NCBI GenBank assembly: GCA_036732005.1 | Contig: DAINDF010000007.1 | Location: 124,001-188,000, forward strand | DNA from: UBA1926 sp036732005 | Lineage (GTDB): Bacteria; Planctomycetota; Phycisphaerae; Phycisphaerales; UBA1924 | DNA: 64,000 bases | Reading direction: 5' to 3' | In this document: positions 6,533 through 14,889 of the stretch, piece by piece | Numbering within the stretch: the first letter of the stretch is position 1 | Layout of the letters: every line of letters begins with the position of its first letter | Made by a program: the position numbers and the translations under genes | The notes under the pieces: model-generated | Told to the model about the DNA's origin: nothing | The model's input: only the letters and a program-made list of their open reading frames with translations | The model's database searches: none

Positions 6533-8179
6533 TCAAACCCGCGGCTCGGAATCGCCCGCCCCGTCGAGCACATCCTTGTACCGATCCCGCAGCGGCTCGA
6601 TCACCTCGGCGATGAACCGCTCGGTCTGCTCGACCGAGCGCCCGACATACCGCATCGGGTCGAGCAGGTCGCCGTCGGTCAAGCGGTCGTGGACGGCCGC
6701 GAAGGCCGAGTCGGCCTTGAGGCGGTCGATCAGGTCGTTGTCGAGGCCGAGGTGTTTGACGCGGTGCCCCGCCTCCTGCGCGTGCACGCGGATGCGTTCG
6801 TGCAGGTCCTGCCGGTCGCCGCCCGCCTTGACGGCCTCCATCAGGATGTTCTCGGTGGCGAGGAAGGGGAGCTCGAGCATCAGGTTCTTGCGGACCATCG
6901 CCTCGTGCACGACCAGCCCCGACGCGACATTGTGCATCAGGTCGAGGGCCCCGTCGAGGGCGAGGAAGGCCTCGGGCAGGCTGAGCCGGCGATTCGAGGA
7001 ATCATCGAGCGTGCGTTCGAGCCACTGCGTCGCGGCGGTGTCGTAGGCGTTGCCGACGAGGTTCATGACGAACCGCGTGAGCCCGCAGATGCGCTCGCAC
7101 CGCATGGGGTTTCGCTTGTAGGGCATGGCCGACGAGCCGATCTGCTTGGATCCGAACGGCTCGTCGATCTCCTTGCGGTTGGAGAGCAGGCGGATGTCGG
7201 TGGCGATCTTGTGGAGGACAGCGGCGACAGAGGCGAGGTCGGCGAGGATAAAGGTGTCGTAGCTCCGCGGATATGTTTGACCCGTCAGGGCGAAAGTACC
7301 CTGTGAAAAATCGCTCGGCGGGTACACCCCGACATTGATGCAGTGATACTCGAACGCTGCGATTGCTTCTTGCTCGAAAGATTCGACTAGGTCAGACGAC
7401 CCGAACAGCTGCAGGAAGGAAGCCTGTGTTCCGGTCGCCCCGCGGAATCCCCGATAGTGATTCTCATAAATGGTTGTGAACTCGAACCGCTCGAGGGCAA
7501 GCCTCAGCTCGTATGCCCAACCAGCAATCCGCCGACCGACTGTTGTGGGTTGAGCGCTCTGATAGTGTGTAAATCCAAGGGTAGGAAGATCGTGCCAGCT
7601 CTTGGCGCATGTCGCAATCGCCAAGATCGTCCGTGCAAGCTTGATCTGAATCGCCCGCACAGACAGCTGAATGACCGCGAGATCCGCGTTGCACACCACA
7701 TCCTGGCTCGTGCACCCGAGATGAATAATCGCCTTCGCCTCCGGGCAGCTCTCGCCCAGGCAGTGGACATGGCTCATCACATCGTGGCGCAGCTCGCCCT
7801 CGAGTTTGGCCGCCCGCGCGATCTCTTCGTCCGTGATCCCCCGCTCGACCACCGCCCTCAGCGCCTCGACCTGCTCGCGCGTCACCAGCGGGCATGAGCG
7901 CGGGCGAGAGGAGCCCGAAGCGTCAGCGCCGGGCCGATCGGGGGACGGGTGGCCTTGCGAGGTCGCGCCCGACCCGTCGCTCACGCTCCGGGCTCCTTCG
8001 GGAGCGGCGCCAGCGTCCGCCCCCCAGTCCTTCGTCACCTCGTGCTGCGCCTTTGCGACCGCCAGCCAGATCAGCCGCCAGGTGTTGAACTTGTGCCGGG
8101 GCGACCAGAGCCGGAGCATCTCCGGGCTCGCGTTGCGGGCCGCGAGTGGGCTGGTGTAGGTGTCGTTCGGGTTCGTCAT
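6533..8179 (-). CDS. purB: adenylosuccinate lyase (PurB), eukaryote-like type, with an inserted palindromic element
   Basis: Acts twice in purine synthesis, releasing fumarate from SAICAR and from adenylosuccinate. The 548-residue protein resembles the animal-type enzyme: it starts with YTSPLAARNASPEM, and has LRHDVMSHVH, LPTLGFTHYQSAQPTTVGRR, TGTQASFLQLF, the mobile catalytic loop QIGSSAMPYKRNPMRCER with its Ser, and TATQWLERTLDDSSNRR. Two oddities are visible. Residues of about 62-90 (GARSVSDGSG ... GADASGS) are encoded by a palindromic repeat (7911-7995) and have no counterpart in the animal enzyme as I remember it. The middle of the gene, roughly 7261-7740, is about 56% G+C (267 of 480 bases counted) against 65-70% in its flanks, suggesting a recombined segment. 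It has its own hairpin downstream. Confidence 0.93.
   Translation of the reverse strand: MTNPNDTYTSPLAARNASPEMLRLWSPRHKFNTWRLIWLAVAKAQHEVTKDWGADAGAAPEGARSVSDGSGATSQGHPSPDRPGADASGSSRPRSCPLVTREQVEALRAVVERGITDEEIARAAKLEGELRHDVMSHVHCLGESCPEAKAIIHLGCTSQDVVCNADLAVIQLSVRAIQIKLARTILAIATCAKSWHDLPTLGFTHYQSAQPTTVGRRIAGWAYELRLALERFEFTTIYENHYRGFRGATGTQASFLQLFGSSDLVESFEQEAIAAFEYHCINVGVYPPSDFSQGTFALTGQTYPRSYDTFILADLASVAAVLHKIATDIRLLSNRKEIDEPFGSKQIGSSAMPYKRNPMRCERICGLTRFVMNLVGNAYDTAATQWLERTLDDSSNRRLSLPEAFLALDGALDLMHNVASGLVVHEAMVRKNLMLELPFLATENILMEAVKAGGDRQDLHERIRVHAQEAGHRVKHLGLDNDLIDRLKADSAFAAVHDRLTDGDLLDPMRYVGRSVEQTERFIAEVIEPLRDRYKDVLDGAGDSEPRV
7911..7995. repeat. 85-bp palindromic element, family A, inserted inside purB
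   Basis: The arms 7911-7935 and 7971-7995 are inverted copies of each other and match the arms of the intergenic copy at 1744-1815. The element lies inside the purB reading frame and encodes residues of about 62-90 without introducing a stop, so the lyase frame remains intact. It resembles in behaviour the in-gene palindromic elements described in Rickettsia, but the sequence is different. Confidence 0.8.
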
Positions 8180-8242
8180 CGGCCCATCATACGAGCCATC
8201 CGCGCGACCACTCTCGCGGCGCGGACCCGAACGCCCGTGCGA

Positions 8243-8599
8243 TCACGCCCGCCGGATCGCGTCGGCGTCCAGCCTGCGGTGCTCCGCCTGCTGATACCGC
8301 TTGCGGACCACCGGCAGGAGGCCCCCCATGATCCCCGCGGTCAGCAGCCCCGGGAACCCGATCGCGAAGGGCACATGCCAGGGCTGCCCCATGATCAACG
8401 CGACCAGGGCCGTGAGCGCGAGCGCCGAGCCGATCACGATCGCGAGAGAGAAGATCCCCAGCACGAGGCCCCGGGCCTTGCCCATCGCCGCGAGCGGTCC
8501 GCCCACGCCGCCCCCGATGCCGCCGAACCCGCCTCCCAGGACGGCCCCGAGGACACCCCCGATCATGCCGGCCGTCTGCTCGTCAAACCACGGGGTCAT
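8243..8599 (-). CDS. small glycine-zipper membrane protein
   Basis: 118 residues, function unknown. The N-terminal half contains glycine-zipper repeats (GMIGGVLGAVLGGGFGGIGG), followed by a membrane segment (VLGIFSLAIVIGSALALTALVALI) and a second one (FAIGFPGLLTAGIMGGLLPVV), then a basic tail. Its ATG overlaps the 3' end of the DUF2089 regulator gene by 17 bp, so the two are probably co-transcribed and translationally coupled. Pairs of a DUF2089 protein and a small membrane protein suggest an envelope-linked regulatory unit, but that is inference. Confidence 0.75.
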   Translation of the reverse strand: MTPWFDEQTAGMIGGVLGAVLGGGFGGIGGGVGGPLAAMGKARGLVLGIFSLAIVIGSALALTALVALIMGQPWHVPFAIGFPGLLTAGIMGGLLPVVRKRYQQAEHRRLDADAIRRA

Positions 8600-8957
8600 C
8601 GCTTGTCCTTTCGTTCGTGGGGTTGCCGCCGCTCCCGGGCCGGCGTGCGGCGTCGAGAATCCGCTTGGCCCCGCGTATGCTGAGTTCGCCGCGCTCGACG
8701 AGATCGGCGAGCGTCTCGCTCAGGGGGTCGAGTGGCTTGCCCTCCACCAGGGCCCGGAGCCGCTCAATCAGGCGATCAAGCCTCGCCCGGATGGTGGGAT
8801 AGCTGACGCCCCGCGCCTTGGCCAGCGCCTTGAGTGAACCCGAACACAATACAAATTCAAGGACCAGATCACGGTCGGCGGCGTCAAGCCGGGAGAGCGG
8901 ATGCCGGCCCTCGGGTTCGTGTCCGTTCTCGGCATCCCGGCCATGCTCGGGGATCAT
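8583..8957 (-). CDS. DUF2089-like DNA-binding regulator
   Basis: 124 residues from the ATG at 8957. The core (LSRLDAADRDLVLEFVLCSGSLKALAKARGVSYPTIRARLDRLIERL) is the DUF2089 pattern: an acidic helix followed by a helix-turn-helix with the SYPTxRxRLD signature, typical of small transcription regulators. The tail from residue 75 is variable. An in-frame ATG 36 bp upstream (8993) lies in very AT-rich DNA and encodes an atypical extension, so 8957 is preferred. It overlaps the small membrane protein gene downstream by 17 bp. Targets are unknown; autoregulation through the AT-rich upstream region is possible. Confidence 0.75.
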   Translation of the reverse strand: MIPEHGRDAENGHEPEGRHPLSRLDAADRDLVLEFVLCSGSLKALAKARGVSYPTIRARLDRLIERLRALVEGKPLDPLSETLADLVERGELSIRGAKRILDAARRPGSGGNPTNERTSDDPVV

Positions 8958-9060
8958 GTTGAAGAAACTAATACACCGACTGATCTTTGTCAAGAGTCAA
9001 AGTCAATTTTGTGCAATTGAAATTGATAAATTGAAAATCCGCGATCATTTGGTCCACAAT
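8958..9060 (-). promoter_or_regulatory. AT-rich upstream region of the DUF2089 operon
   Basis: About 100 bp of markedly AT-rich DNA in an otherwise GC-rich window. On the minus strand it holds repeated TTGAC words (TTGACTTTGACTCTTGACA), the last giving a perfect -35 hexamer, and TATTAG ending 10 nt before the ATG at 8957. The spacing between TTGACA and TATTAG is only 14 bp, so the assignment of boxes is tentative. If TATTAG is the -10, the mRNA would be leaderless. Confidence 0.45.
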
Positions 9061-9129
9061 CATGGACTCGGGCGGCTCGCGGCGAAATGATCCGCCACCG
9101 TTGCGACAGAGTCTCAATCGCAGCCGCGA

Positions 9130-10059
9130 ATGAAAGGGCCGCCCGTGCCAATGCCCAGGCGAAGCGCGTTCACCCTCATCGAACTGCTCGTGGTCATCTC
9201 GATCATCGCCCTGCTGATCGGCATCCTTCTGCCCGCGCTCGGGTCGGCCCGCAAAGCCGCGATGGCGACGGTGAACCTCGCGAACCTGCGGACCATGGGG
9301 CAGGGGCTGGCCCTCTACATGGACGACCACGGCATGCTGCCCCCCTTCCGCCTGCCCTCGGGGCAGACCCACGAGGCGACGGGCCGGCCGCGGGCCCGGT
9401 GGCAGTTTCCGCTCGGCGACTATGTCGGGCAGCCCTTTCATCCGCGCGGCCCGGAAGAGCAAGCCGGGTTCACCGGGGGGGCGGGCGGCGCGGGCGCGAC
9501 CGACGACATCCCGCGTATCGACAACGATGTCTTCCGCGACCCAACGCACGATGTCGAGGACTTCCTCGCCGAGAACGGGGAGATCAAGAGCCTGCGGAAC
9601 GGGTCGTACGGGTACAACTACCACTACCTTGGGAACACGCGAGAGGAAGGCCCCGGAGGCTCGGCGGCGCGGTTCCCGGTGCGCGATTCCAACATCGCCG
9701 CCGCGGCGCGCACCGTCGCGTTCGCCGACAGCAAGGGCAACCAGCGAAAGGTCCGCGAGCTCGGGCTGCGGGAGCACGCGTACACGCTCGACCCGCCCCG
9801 GTTGGATACCGCCCACAACGGCGCGACGACCTTCGCCCAGGACGCCGAGCCCAGCCCGGCCGACTCGAGGCACAACGGGCGGGCGACGGTCGCCTTCCTC
9901 GACGGGCACGCCTCGCTGATGGGTTTGGCGGAGCTGGGGTACATCGTGCGCGACGAATCGCTCGGCGAGGTCGAGGAGAACATAGGCGACAACGGGCTCT
10001 GGAACGGGCTGGGCTTCGACCCCGAGGCGACCGACAGGGGCGGGCTCGTGAGGCCCTGA
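9130..10059 (+). CDS. type II secretion-like pseudopilin with H-X9-DG motif
   Basis: 309-residue member of the large planctomycete prepilin-type family. The prepilin signature RRSAFTLIELLVVISIIALLIGILLPAL (residues of about 9-37) would be cleaved before the Phe and methylated, leaving a single membrane helix. The C-terminal half contains RHNGRATVAFLDGHA, the H-X9-DG motif that marks these proteins. Such proteins occur in many copies in planctomycetes, and their role (extracellular fibre or secretion) is not settled. An alternative ATG at 9151 would give the short leader usual for pseudopilins and has AAAGGG upstream, though at long spacing. It is divergent from the DUF2089 gene across the AT-rich region. 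Confidence 0.85.
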   Translation: MKGPPVPMPRRSAFTLIELLVVISIIALLIGILLPALGSARKAAMATVNLANLRTMGQGLALYMDDHGMLPPFRLPSGQTHEATGRPRARWQFPLGDYVGQPFHPRGPEEQAGFTGGAGGAGATDDIPRIDNDVFRDPTHDVEDFLAENGEIKSLRNGSYGYNYHYLGNTREEGPGGSAARFPVRDSNIAAAARTVAFADSKGNQRKVRELGLREHAYTLDPPRLDTAHNGATTFAQDAEPSPADSRHNGRATVAFLDGHASLMGLAELGYIVRDESLGEVEENIGDNGLWNGLGFDPEATDRGGLVRP

Positions 10060-10178
10060 GCCCGGTCCGCCCCGGGGCGTCGCTCGGGCTCCCGCCGGTC
10101 TACACTCCGCCCGGTCAAGCCTTGACACGGTAATGAAGGAGCCCGCCCGGGAACCGCGAGGGACCGGGCGATGATGTC

Positions 10179-11687
10179 ATGTTCGACCGACTCAGCGACG
10201 GGTTCAACAGCGTCTTCCGCAAACTCTCGGGCCAGGGCACGATCACCGAGAAGAACATCACCGACGCGATGGCGGAGGTGCGCACCTCGCTGCTCGAGGC
10301 GGATGTGCACTACGCCGTCGTGAAGGAGTTCTGCGAGGGCGTCATCGCGGACGCGCTGGGGCGCGAGGTGACCAAGAGCCTCAAGCCCGGGCAGGAGATG
10401 ATCGGCATCGTTCACCGTCGGCTGGTCGAGCTGCTCGGGGGCGACCCCGACGCCGAGCCGGGCCTCGCCCCCACCGGGTCGGGCATTATGAAGGTCAGCC
10501 CCGGGCCGACGGTCGTCATGATGTGCGGGCTCCAGGGCTCGGGCAAGACGACGACCTGCGGCAAGCTCGCCGCACGCTTGAAAAAGGACGGCCGCAAGGT
10601 CATGGTCTGCGCCGCCGACCTCCAGCGGCCCGCCGCGATCGAGCAGTTGCACACCGTCGTTGAGCATGTCAACCGGGACTTCACGCAGGGCCCGGGCGTG
10701 CTGTTCCACGGCGAGCCCGACAGGGCGGCGGCCTATGGCAAGGCGATCAATGTCGCGGTGCAGGTCTGCCAGCGGGCGATCGAGTCGGCCCGCGTGCAGG
10801 GCGTCGATGTGCTGATCCTCGACACCGCCGGCCGGCTTCATATCAACGACGAGTTGATGCAGGAACTGCACCTGGTGAACCGGGCGATGACCCCGCACCA
10901 CATCTTCCTCGTCGTCGACGCGATGACCGGGCAGGACGCGGTCAACAGCGCCAAGGCGTTCCACGAGCGTCTGACCGTGGACGGGATCATCCTCACGAAG
11001 TTCGACTCCGACACCCGCGGCGGGGCGGCCCTGTCCGTCAAGCAGGTGACGGGCGCCCCGATCCGGTTCATCGGGACGGGCGAGAAGCTCGACGCGATCG
11101 AGCCCTTCCACGCCGACCGGATGGCGGGTCGCATCCTCGGCATGGGCGATGTCGTCTCGCTCGTCGAGAAGGCCCAGGCCGAGGTCTCGGAGGAGGACGC
11201 GGCGAAGCTCGGCGAGAAGATGGCCCGCGGCGAGATGACGATGGACGACTTCCTGGGCCAGCTCCGCACGCTGCGGCGGATGGGCTCGATGAAGCAGCTC
11301 CTCGGCATGCTGCCTGGTGTCGGATCGATGCTCAAGGATGTCGATGTCGACGAGGGCCAGCTCAAACGCGTCGAGGCGATGATCCAGTCGATGACCGCCG
11401 CGGAGCGGAAGTCGCCCAAGGTCATCAACCCCTCGCGCCGCCGCCGCATCGCCGAGGGCAGCGGCAGCGAGCAGCCCGCGGTGGGGCAGCTGATCAAGCA
11501 GTTCGACGCGATCAACCAGATGGCCAAGTACATGACCGGCTCGGGCGCGGGGGGGCGCATCGCCGCCGCCAAGCAGATGGCGGCGGCCGGGGGCATGCCG
11601 GGGGTGGGCCTGCCGATGCTCAAGGCGAGGGGCTCAACCTCGCAGACCAAGCGTGGGGTCAAGCAGCGGAAGAAGAAGAGCCGGTAA
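10179..11687 (+). CDS. ffh: signal recognition particle protein (Ffh/SRP54)
   Basis: GTPase that binds signal sequences on ribosomes and delivers them to FtsY at the membrane. The 502 residues contain the N domain (1-100), the G domain with the P-loop GLQGSGKTTTCGKLA starting at residue 117, the DTAGR motif, TKFDSDTRGGAALS (the TKxD base-recognition motif, with Phe-Asp-Ser where Leu-Asp-Gly is usual), and a methionine-rich M domain (residues of about 320-430) ending in the RNA-binding SRRRRIAEGSG. The tail is basic (KQRKKKSR). It is the standard bacterial arrangement and a single gene on the plus strand. A GAGGGA motif lies about 16 bp upstream of the ATG. Confidence 0.97.
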   Translation: MFDRLSDGFNSVFRKLSGQGTITEKNITDAMAEVRTSLLEADVHYAVVKEFCEGVIADALGREVTKSLKPGQEMIGIVHRRLVELLGGDPDAEPGLAPTGSGIMKVSPGPTVVMMCGLQGSGKTTTCGKLAARLKKDGRKVMVCAADLQRPAAIEQLHTVVEHVNRDFTQGPGVLFHGEPDRAAAYGKAINVAVQVCQRAIESARVQGVDVLILDTAGRLHINDELMQELHLVNRAMTPHHIFLVVDAMTGQDAVNSAKAFHERLTVDGIILTKFDSDTRGGAALSVKQVTGAPIRFIGTGEKLDAIEPFHADRMAGRILGMGDVVSLVEKAQAEVSEEDAAKLGEKMARGEMTMDDFLGQLRTLRRMGSMKQLLGMLPGVGSMLKDVDVDEGQLKRVEAMIQSMTAAERKSPKVINPSRRRRIAEGSGSEQPAVGQLIKQFDAINQMAKYMTGSGAGGRIAAAKQMAAAGGMPGVGLPMLKARGSTSQTKRGVKQRKKKSR

Positions 11688-11823
11688 ACCGAGAGAATCT
11701 CCCGCCGCGGGTTATCGGCGCTTTCGGCGACGCGGGGTGGGTGTATCCTCTGGGGTGCGGGCCCTCGGTTCATCCCGAGCGGGGGTCGCGCCCGGCGCGA
11801 TCGCCGGCCGAGGGAGACTCACC

Positions 11824-14800
11824 ATGCGGAACGCCGTGCTTGCGATGGGCCTGTTTCTTTGGAGCCCCGCGCTGGGCGAGACCCCGCCCCCAACCGGCGA
11901 CGCGGGCTACACCGAGGCCGGCGCGACGATCTTCGTTGACGACGAACTGACACAGATCACCGTCACCATGGACCCGCAGGACCTGCTGGCGATGCTCGCC
12001 GACCCGTTCGACGACACCTACCGCCTCTGCAGCGTGCGGATCGTCAACTCGCGGATCGACGACACGATCGAGCAGGTCGCCATCCGCCCCCGGGGCAACA
12101 CCAGCCGGAACGCGGTCAAGAAATCGTGGAAGATCAAGTTCAACGAGTTCGTGCCCGGGCGTGAGGTCCGGGGGCTGGAGAAGCTCAATCTCAACGGGCA
12201 CCAGAACGACCCGAGCGTGATCCGCGGCAAGCTGGCGTGGGATGTCTACAACGACTTCGGCGTGCCCTCGCCCCGGGCCTCGATGGTCCGCCTCGTCATC
12301 AACGACGGCTCGCTGGTCGATGATGTCTATGTCAACGCCGAGCAGATCGACGACGAGTTTCTCGCCGCGTGGTTCGGCAACGACACGGGCAACCTCTACC
12401 AGTGCGCCTACAAGGGCGCACGGGCCGACCTGCGCTTCGTCCCGCCGGGCGACGCCCAGGCCTACGCCTCGCTCGGCAATCTGACCTACGAACTGGAGGA
12501 AGACAGCGGCGCGAACCAGCACGCGGACCTCGCCTCGTTCATCGCGTTCATCGAGAACGCCGACGACGCGGGCTTCGCCGCCGAGATCGTGGACCGGTTC
12601 AGCGTCGACAACTTCCTCCGCTCGCTCGCGGTCGACTGCGTCAACGGCCACTGGGACAACATGTGGTACGGCGCCAACAACTTCTTCCTCTACGCCAACC
12701 CGGACACGGGCCGGTTCGAGTACATCCCCTACGACCTCGACAACACCTACGGCATCGACTTCTTCTCCACCGATTGGGCGACCAGGCCGCCGCTCTCGTT
12801 CGGGAACGGGGGGTTCGGCTGGGACTTCTCATCTCCCTACGGCGGCGGCGGCGAGCCCCCGCTCGTCCGCCGGATCCTCGCGATCGACGCCTACCGAGAC
12901 CAGTATCTCCGCTACATCCGCGAACTCGTGGGAGCGCTGGGCTTCCCGAACGAGCCCGTGGAGACCGTGTTCACGGACACGATCGGCGATGTGTTCCACG
13001 CCGCGACCGATCCGCACTTCGACATCGTCGAGGTCGGGATGTCGAACGACGAGGACGATCTCCTGGTTTCGGTCCGCGTCGCCGGCCCGATCGATGTCGG
13101 GGGAACGACCAACCACTCTCGCATTGTCTTTCTCCTGGACACGCGACCGGGCGGCAGCACCACCAACCCCTGGGGCCGGGCGATCAACACCTCGACCCAG
13201 GCCGATTTCTTCCTCGGGAGTTGGACGGACTTCGGCGGTGGGTTCATCTTCTACGAATGGAACGGCGCGGAGTGGGTCTGGCTCCACGCGTCCTTCAACG
13301 ACCCCGCGGGCATCTCGCAGGATCTGAGCGACAAGGTCGATGGCATCGCCCGCTACAGCGTCCCGCTCGCCAGGCTCGGCCTCGCGGACACCGGCTCGTT
13401 CCGCTTTGATGTCGTCACTACCAACGACCGCGGCGTGGGGTTCGAGCCCGGGCTCGATCACCTCTCCAACCCCGCGCAGGCGACGCCCGATTACAACACC
13501 GCCTCGAACGCGGGCGCCTACCCGCTCCACACCCTGACCCCGTTCGTGCCCGACCCGGGCGCCTTTGTCGAGGGGGTCTTCACCCTGCCGAACCGCGAGG
13601 CGCACATCGATGCGCTCCGCGATCAGTTGACGCCCTACGCGTTCCAGGGCTCCTTCGCCGGCGGCAACAGCGACTACGGCTACACGGGCGCGGACTTCCT
13701 CTCGTCGTTCGATCTCCCGGCCGCGTACGCCGGCGGGGGGCCGTGGGTGTGGGGCGTCAAGCCATACATCGCCGCGCGAACGGAATTCCTGCGCACCGCC
13801 ACGCCCGCACCCGACCCGCTGCCCGCGGTGTTCGTCAACGAAGTAATCGCCAACAACGATTCGATCATCGCCGACGAGGCCGGCCAGTTCGAGGACTTCA
13901 TCGAGCTCTACAACGCCGGCGGAGAGCCGGTCGACCTCTCCGGGATGTGGTTGTCCGATGACCCGGGCCTCCCTCGCGGCTGGCGGATCCCCGATGGAAC
14001 GACCATCCCCGCCGGGGGGTTCCTGCTCATCTGGGCGGACAACGACCCCGCGGACGGCCCGCTTCACGCCACATTCGGGCTCTCCGCCGGTGGCGAGGCC
14101 GTCGCGCTCTTCCACAACGACGCGAACGGCGTCGTGCTGATCGACAGCCTCGCGTTCCCGGCGATCGCGGCCGACCAGTCCTTCGGCCGCTTCCCGGACG
14201 GCGCCGCGCACGCGGAGATCCTCTGCGCGGTCACCCCGCTCGCGCCCAACGACGACCGGGACGACTGCTTCGTTGACCCCGGTGAAACGCCGCGCGTCTT
14301 CATCAACGAATGGCTCGCCAGCAACGACGCGGCCGCGTTCGACGAGTTCGGTGAGTCTGACGACCTGATCGAGCTCTACAACGCCGAGGCGTTCGCGGTC
14401 GATCTCGGCGGGCGGTACCTCACCGACGATCTCTCGAACCCCACGAAGTGGGAAATCCCCGCGGGCCTGACGATTCCCGCCGGCGGGCGCCTCGTGATCT
14501 GGGCCGACAACACCCCGGCCCAGGGACCGAACCACGCCCCCTTCGCCCTCTCGGCGGGCGGCGAGGCCATCGGGCTGTTCGATCGCGCCGACAACGGGTT
14601 CGCCCCCATCGACACGGTCACCTTCGACGCCCAGGAAACCGACCGCGCCGAGGGACGCTCACCCGACGGCTCGCCCTGCATCGGCAGGTTCGCCGCGTCG
14701 CCCGGCGGCCCCAACCCGGCCGGACCGGCGGACCTCAACGGCGATTCACTGCTCGATCTCGCCGATATCTCCGTCTTCGCCGTGGCGTTTACGGGCCAGG

Positions 14801-14889
14801 ACACGCCGGCCGACCTGGACGCGAACGGGCTCTACGACCTCACCGACATCACGATCTTCATCGAACGGTTCCTCACGCCCTGTCCCTGA
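11824..14889 (+). CDS. secreted CotH-family protein with two lamin-tail domains and a dockerin-like C-terminus
   Basis: 1021 residues from the ATG at 11824 (GAGGGAGA Shine-Dalgarno). An open frame continues further upstream but lacks a signal peptide. Domain order: signal peptide (to about residue 19, LWSPALGE); a CotH kinase-like domain with RPRGNTSRNAVKKSWKIKFN, GLEKLNLNGH and the catalytic-type YDLDNTYGIDFF; a region resembling cell-surface DOMON/CBM modules (residues of about 400-580); two lamin-tail domains beginning VFVNEVIANNDS and VFINEWLASNDA; then a paired calcium-binding repeat (DLNGDSLLDLADISVF and DLDANGLYDLTDITIF) ending CP, the GC-type dockerin of Phycisphaerae. It is probably an anchored exported protein. 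The CotH domain may phosphorylate secreted proteins, as CotH does in Bacillus spores. It overlaps the next gene tail-to-tail by 17 bp. Confidence 0.88.
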   Translation: MRNAVLAMGLFLWSPALGETPPPTGDAGYTEAGATIFVDDELTQITVTMDPQDLLAMLADPFDDTYRLCSVRIVNSRIDDTIEQVAIRPRGNTSRNAVKKSWKIKFNEFVPGREVRGLEKLNLNGHQNDPSVIRGKLAWDVYNDFGVPSPRASMVRLVINDGSLVDDVYVNAEQIDDEFLAAWFGNDTGNLYQCAYKGARADLRFVPPGDAQAYASLGNLTYELEEDSGANQHADLASFIAFIENADDAGFAAEIVDRFSVDNFLRSLAVDCVNGHWDNMWYGANNFFLYANPDTGRFEYIPYDLDNTYGIDFFSTDWATRPPLSFGNGGFGWDFSSPYGGGGEPPLVRRILAIDAYRDQYLRYIRELVGALGFPNEPVETVFTDTIGDVFHAATDPHFDIVEVGMSNDEDDLLVSVRVAGPIDVGGTTNHSRIVFLLDTRPGGSTTNPWGRAINTSTQADFFLGSWTDFGGGFIFYEWNGAEWVWLHASFNDPAGISQDLSDKVDGIARYSVPLARLGLADTGSFRFDVVTTNDRGVGFEPGLDHLSNPAQATPDYNTASNAGAYPLHTLTPFVPDPGAFVEGVFTLPNREAHIDALRDQLTPYAFQGSFAGGNSDYGYTGADFLSSFDLPAAYAGGGPWVWGVKPYIAARTEFLRTATPAPDPLPAVFVNEVIANNDSIIADEAGQFEDFIELYNAGGEPVDLSGMWLSDDPGLPRGWRIPDGTTIPAGGFLLIWADNDPADGPLHATFGLSAGGEAVALFHNDANGVVLIDSLAFPAIAADQSFGRFPDGAAHAEILCAVTPLAPNDDRDDCFVDPGETPRVFINEWLASNDAAAFDEFGESDDLIELYNAEAFAVDLGGRYLTDDLSNPTKWEIPAGLTIPAGGRLVIWADNTPAQGPNHAPFALSAGGEAIGLFDRADNGFAPIDTVTFDAQETDRAEGRSPDGSPCIGRFAASPGGPNPAGPADLNGDSLLDLADISVFAVAFTGQDTPADLDANGLYDLTDITIFIERFLTPCP

